From Mangrovimonas cancribranchiae (lineage in GTDB: Bacteria; Bacteroidota; Bacteroidia; Flavobacteriales; Flavobacteriaceae), in contig NZ_CP136925.1 in NCBI RefSeq assembly GCF_037126245.1, forward strand, positions 2,806,001-2,870,000: a stretch of 64,000 bases of DNA. Reading direction: 5' to 3'. How positions within the stretch are numbered: position 1 is the first letter of the stretch; each line of letters opens with the position of its first letter. The translations under genes and the position numbers were made by a program. The notes beneath the pieces are model-generated. The model was given only the letters and a program-made list of their open reading frames with translations. It was not told where the DNA came from and did not search any database. Shown here in pieces: positions 60,505-64,000 of the stretch.

Positions 60505-61332
60505 CTAGTCGTAGCCATAATTCTTTATTTGAGCCTTAATAGAAGTATTAAGCCACTCTTTTTCTTCATCATTCAAAACATTTTTCCAATTTCCTATTTT
60601 TCCTTTGTTAAACGTCGAGCTTTTTGAAGAGAAAATATTGTCACAAATGTTATTTAGTTCTTTATCTTCAATTTCAACTGAAATGAATTGAGATATTTTA
60701 TTTACAGCCTCTATTTGTTTTTGTTTGTCCCCACCTCCATTAGGTCCAATAAGATGCTCGAATTTTACACACAAAACTTCTTGTTGATCCTTCCAAGTTT
60801 GAAACTTATTTAACACTTCAGGAAAAGGTTCTAATACGTCTTTATTTCCTTCAATCATTGCTTTTAGCTTATCTAACCTGGTATCATATTGCTTAATAAA
60901 TTTGTGAGACTTTTGTGTCGTATCCATTTTTTCTATGTAGTTCAAATGAGATAAAAGTACATCTCTTGGGTCTCGTACAAGGTGAATTATTTTTACATCA
61001 TTGTTGTTTGCTGTTTTTAATATAGAATCATGATATTGCATATGAGACAGCAAAAATTGTCCTTTTTTTAATGATGATATAGTTGGTAGTTTAGACTCTA
61101 TTGGATTTTGTGTTTCTATTTTAAGTGTTCTTTTTCCACAATGCCTCATTAATGGTAATTGGAAAAACAAACTCTCTAGAAGGTGTGTTCCTGACTTAGG
61201 TAATGAATTTAATACAACTTTAGGTCCAATTTCTCTTCCTAATTTTTGAGATTTTTGTAATCCATGTAAAAAGATTTCCTTTTTCTTTAAAATATAATAT
61301 TTATATTTTTGATATTTGTTGCTTGCCTTCAT
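60505..61332 (-). CDS. PAPS-dependent sulfotransferase-like protein
   Basis: The 275-residue protein has the 5'-phosphosulfate loop 'NSLPKSGTHLLESLFFQLP' and the 3'-phosphate loop 'IIHLVRDPRDVLLSHLNYIEKM' of PAPS sulfotransferases. 'KFEHLIGP' and 'IGNWKNVLNDEEKEWL' near the C-terminus also fit. It would transfer sulfate to a hydroxyl of a sugar or lipid-linked intermediate. Its start overlaps the polymerase-like gene by 32 nt. Within this locus it points to a sulfated glycan, unusual in bacterial O-antigens. PAPS synthesis genes are not in the window. Confidence 0.85.
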   Translation of the reverse strand: MKASNKYQKYKYYILKKKEIFLHGLQKSQKLGREIGPKVVLNSLPKSGTHLLESLFFQLPLMRHCGKRTLKIETQNPIESKLPTISSLKKGQFLLSHMQYHDSILKTANNNDVKIIHLVRDPRDVLLSHLNYIEKMDTTQKSHKFIKQYDTRLDKLKAMIEGNKDVLEPFPEVLNKFQTWKDQQEVLCVKFEHLIGPNGGGDKQKQIEAVNKISQFISVEIEDKELNNICDNIFSSKSSTFNKGKIGNWKNVLNDEEKEWLNTSIKAQIKNYGYD

Positions 61333-62527
61333 TACAATTATTTATTGACATTATTAAAATATACATTAATCCAAAAAACATAATTCCTCTTTGCCTCCAT
61401 AATACAGACTCTGTAAAAAACAAAGCTATAGTAATAACGGTAAACGGAAAAACAAAATTAAAGTATGCGCTTTTTTTTACTAAAATTATCAAAACTAATG
61501 CAAACAAAATAAACCCTATTAAGCCTAATTCTGTTAAAACCTGTATATATTGATTGTGAAAATTATAAGATTGAAAAACTTCAGGTGTATTTAGGCGTTT
61601 ATGTATTACTTCTATCTCTTTTTCTGAAGCATCAAGACCAACACCAAATACATATTCAAAAGGCTTATTAACAATTTCTTTGAACACTCTAATTTGAAGG
61701 AGCCTAGCTTCAAGCCCTGTATATACTCGTCCTTTTTTAAATGATTCATTTTTGAAAATCTCGATATACGAAGTATCAAACTCACTCGTAAATCTATTTT
61801 GAAGTGGCTTAACAAAAACAAGAGCGCTTAAAGTTAAAAGCACTACCACCAAGAAACTCAAAGCTTTTAAAAACTTACTTTTTATTCTAAAAAAAATAAT
61901 TCCCAAACTGGTCAAAATAGTAGTGAAAAGTATCGTTTTTGAACTTAAAAAAACCAAGAAAATAAATAAAAAAGATACGATAGTAAGATCTTTAATGCCT
62001 TTTCTTAATGTATTTAATTTAAACAAAAAAAATGAAGAAATAATATATGAAACATAGATGGCGTTTAAATTTAAAGGAGATACCAAATCATGATAAAATA
62101 GGAAATTTCTATATTGGTATTTTTGGTACTTTAGTATGGCCATTAAGAACAGTATAACTCCTAAAACACATAATAAAACAGCATATTTTTTAAGCATTAA
62201 TCGAAATTTTTGTTCTGATATCTCAGGTAAAAAAACACCAACAAGGGCAAACACAAATAAAGGAAGTTGCCTGCCAATACCATGCAATGTTGAGCTCAAA
62301 TCTTGAGACCACAACAAAGAGATAAAAAAGAGAACAGAAAAAAACAACAAAGGTAAAGCTAGCTTATTAAGCTTAAACTTTTTTTCTTTTATAATCCAAA
62401 CAAAAGAATATATGGCCCAAATAACAAAAGTTAGGCTACTAAAAAAATACCCAAATGGAATAGAAACAAGCAATAACAAACTCACTCCAAAAAACCCTGA
62501 ATCCCAAGATTTAGTTATGTTGATCAT
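61301..62527 (-). CDS. O-antigen polymerase/ligase-like membrane protein
   Basis: The 408-residue inner-membrane protein has about 10-12 helices and a large periplasmic loop around 'YTGLEARLLQIRVFKEIVNKPFEYVFGVGLDASEKEIEVI'. This is followed by 'NFHNQYIQVLTELGLIGFILFALVLIIL', the His-Asn-Gln pattern typical of the Wzy/WaaL superfamily. It would polymerise repeat units or ligate them to a carrier. The start overlaps the glycosyltransferase gene by 17 nt. Whether it is polymerase or ligase cannot be told. Confidence 0.88.
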   Translation of the reverse strand: MINITKSWDSGFFGVSLLLLVSIPFGYFFSSLTFVIWAIYSFVWIIKEKKFKLNKLALPLLFFSVLFFISLLWSQDLSSTLHGIGRQLPLFVFALVGVFLPEISEQKFRLMLKKYAVLLCVLGVILFLMAILKYQKYQYRNFLFYHDLVSPLNLNAIYVSYIISSFFLFKLNTLRKGIKDLTIVSFLFIFLVFLSSKTILFTTILTSLGIIFFRIKSKFLKALSFLVVVLLTLSALVFVKPLQNRFTSEFDTSYIEIFKNESFKKGRVYTGLEARLLQIRVFKEIVNKPFEYVFGVGLDASEKEIEVIHKRLNTPEVFQSYNFHNQYIQVLTELGLIGFILFALVLIILVKKSAYFNFVFPFTVITIALFFTESVLWRQRGIMFFGLMYILIMSINNCNEGKQQISKI

Positions 62528-63614
62528 TACGACACTGAATTAAATAGTCTAAATACTGCTCATTTATTATTGGCCAATTATATTTTTCTCTAATTTTAGA
62601 AATATTGTTCTCTATTTTAATTAGATTATCTTGTTTGTTAATTGATATCATTAAATTTGATACCTCATCTACAGATTTAAAATAGAATGCGTCTTCTTCT
62701 AAAATAGCTTTGTTGAATACATTTTTATGTGCAGCAATTAAAGCTCTAGAACCCATAGCCTCTAATAAAGATGGGTTTGTCCCTCCAACTGAATGGCCAT
62801 GAAAATACAACTGACAGTAACACCTTAAATGATTTAAAAAATTTAAATCATATACAGCTCCTATAAAACGAATGTTTTTGTTTTTAGAAAACTTCTCTTT
62901 TAAATATCTTCCAAAAATAGTTGTTTCGGCATTACCTACTACACAAAAGGTTTTTTTAGAATTGCTTTTCACAAAACCATCCAATATCATTTCTATATTG
63001 TTTTCAGGTTCCATTCTTGCTATTAACACAAAATATTCATTAGGAATCAAATCATAATTAGCAATAATTTTTTCATTTGAAGGCGAAAAGATACTAGAAC
63101 CGTAGGCTATAAATTTAGATGTTACATCATACTTTGTCTTTATATAATCTTGAATTCCTATTGAGTCTGAAATTAAATAGTCACTTGTTTTAATAGCCCA
63201 TTTTTCAGCATACATTAAAAACTTTTGAACTTTTTTAGAATATTTGCTTCTTTTCCATTCCAAACCATCCATATTTGTAACTATTGTTGCTTTTTTAGGA
63301 AGAAACCTTCCCCAAACCGAACTACTCGTATACCCTAATTGCAATATAATGTCAAAGTTTCTTTTTCTTGCATCTTTTATGCAGTTTAAGTCATAAATAA
63401 ACTGTCCTACTGTTCCTATTTTGTTTTCTGGATCATAACAATGAATTAAGGTAACGTCCTTATATTTTTTTTCTTGATACGGATGGTTATGAGAGTTATA
63501 TACAAATACATCATGGCCTTCTGTTTGAGCATGAACAGCAAAAAACTCCGCAAACTGTTCAAAGCCACCATGATGATTAGGTATCCCTCTTGTCCCTAAA
63601 ATCCCTATTTTCAT
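62511..63614 (-). CDS. Glycosyltransferase with DUF1972 N-terminus
   Basis: The 367-residue GT-B protein opens 'MKIGILGTRGIPNHHGGFEQFAEFFAVHAQTEGHDVFVYNSHNHPY', the DUF1972 signature of a group found in rhamnosyl- and related transferases. The central part has 'TIVTNMDGLEWKRSKYSKKVQKFLMYAEKWA'. The donor side contains 'GGTNPSLLEAMGSRALIAAHKNVFNKAILEEDAFYFKSVDE'. It overlaps its downstream neighbour by 17 nt and the partial gene upstream by 4 nt, so it is embedded in a tight minus-strand unit. Sugar specificity is unknown. Confidence 0.9.
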   Translation of the reverse strand: MKIGILGTRGIPNHHGGFEQFAEFFAVHAQTEGHDVFVYNSHNHPYQEKKYKDVTLIHCYDPENKIGTVGQFIYDLNCIKDARKRNFDIILQLGYTSSSVWGRFLPKKATIVTNMDGLEWKRSKYSKKVQKFLMYAEKWAIKTSDYLISDSIGIQDYIKTKYDVTSKFIAYGSSIFSPSNEKIIANYDLIPNEYFVLIARMEPENNIEMILDGFVKSNSKKTFCVVGNAETTIFGRYLKEKFSKNKNIRFIGAVYDLNFLNHLRCYCQLYFHGHSVGGTNPSLLEAMGSRALIAAHKNVFNKAILEEDAFYFKSVDEVSNLMISINKQDNLIKIENNISKIREKYNWPIINEQYLDYLIQCRNDQHN

Positions 63615-64000
63615 ATATGCTTATTCTTTAAAAGTAAACTTTCCTTTTTAATCTTTAACCCAAGCATTAAACCTAATAAAATGGCTAAGGTATAACCCAT
63701 ATTATAAATTCCTGTTATTACTAACGTAGAAAAAGTAAGATACATACCCAATCCTGAAATTATCCTATTAAACATTATACTCTCATAAGCAGGTGTGCTT
63801 TTATAAATACCTGCATATAATGAATGTAACCAGAACAACAAAAATAAAAGACCTAATACACCTGATTTAAAAATCACATATACATAGCCATTATGGATAT
63901 GAGGAATAAATTGTAAATCCGATTCTCCTAATGGAGCTTCAAACCCTAAATCTACTAATCCTCCTAGACCCATTCCGGAAATGTAAGGTAACAGGCTACC
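63611..64000 (-). CDS. O-antigen polymerase/ligase-like membrane protein, C-terminal part (cut by window edge)
   Basis: The frame is open from the right window edge to the stop at 63611, so the N-terminus is missing; an internal Met at 63973 is not the true start. The visible ~129 residues have 'LQFIPHIHNGYVYVIFKSGVLGLLFLLFWLHSLY' and two to three more membrane helices. The His-Asn-Gly-Tyr motif after a periplasmic loop is typical of the Wzy/ligase superfamily. It would make a second protein of this type in the same locus, next to the one at 61301-62527. Its 3' end overlaps the DUF1972 gene by 4 nt. Confidence 0.75.
   Translation of the reverse strand, partial: GSLLPYISGMGLGGLVDLGFEAPLGESDLQFIPHIHNGYVYVIFKSGVLGLLFLLFWLHSLYAGIYKSTPAYESIMFNRIISGLGMYLTFSTLVITGIYNMGYTLAILLGLMLGLKIKKESLLLKNKHI

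Overview
The window is chromosomal DNA of a member of the Bacteroidota, almost certainly a marine-type Flavobacteriaceae. The evidence is: low GC; starts without Shine-Dalgarno sequences; promoters of the TTG / TAnnTTTG type; the clade-restricted proteins GldH, PorW/SprE, RicT-type PSP1 protein, HU-CCDC81-SPOR protein and bactofilin-AtpZ; and an ATP synthase operon lacking atpD and atpC. The genus cannot be fixed from sequence reading alone. No rRNA, tRNA, CRISPR, prophage or intact insertion sequence was seen.

Layout. 1-7.9 kb: a co-directional run with the tail of nhaA, hemF, hemB, a CNNM/CBS membrane protein, an MGMT-type alkyltransferase, a serine hydrolase, a 3'-5' exonuclease and a fused oligopeptide ABC ATPase. 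8.2-9.6 kb: a two-subunit 3-oxoacid CoA-transferase. 9.8-13.8 kb: ricT-gldH-PBP1A. 13.9-16 kb: trhO plus a radical SAM gene. 16-20.1 kb: a hidden 30-codon lipoprotein gene, recA, then a lipoprotein / ECF sigma factor / inner-membrane-to-barrel protein cassette. 20.2-25 kb: plsC, glsB-like, trpS, dprA, HU-CCDC81-SPOR, acyl-CoA thioesterase. 25-31.4 kb: an envelope cluster on the minus strand (flippase, dut, sugar nucleotidyltransferase, TPR protein, DUF4292 lipoprotein, EnvC-like). 32-37 kb: atpBEFHAG. 37.2-40.8 kb: porW/sprE, bactofilin, atpZ and a DUF6168-like gene. 40.9-44.8 kb: a PadR-controlled ABC exporter operon with one frameshifted membrane gene. 44.9-51 kb: a flavin/2Fe-2S reductase, DUF4254-GT9, upp, small membrane proteins and purD.

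51-64 kb is an AT-rich surface-polysaccharide locus running off the right edge. It holds a CapK-like adenylating enzyme, an initiating polyprenyl glycosylphosphotransferase, ugd plus UDP-xylose synthase (UDP-glucose to UDP-glucuronate to UDP-xylose), five glycosyltransferases or acyltransferases, a PAPS-type sulfotransferase and two O-antigen polymerase/ligase-like proteins. Together they predict a Wzy-type polysaccharide that may contain glucuronate or xylose and may be sulfated. A short vestige of a wecB-type epimerase sits between two of its genes.

Most notable non-canonical signals: the 30-aa lipoprotein gene with its own 13-bp-stem terminator next to recA; promoter boxes placed only 4-6 nt before start codons, predicting leaderless mRNAs; a perfect 15-bp hairpin after atpE; a palindrome in the padR promoter; a G7-tract frameshift; and a dispersed hairpin-repeat family, one copy of which supplies the C-terminus of a glycosyltransferase.
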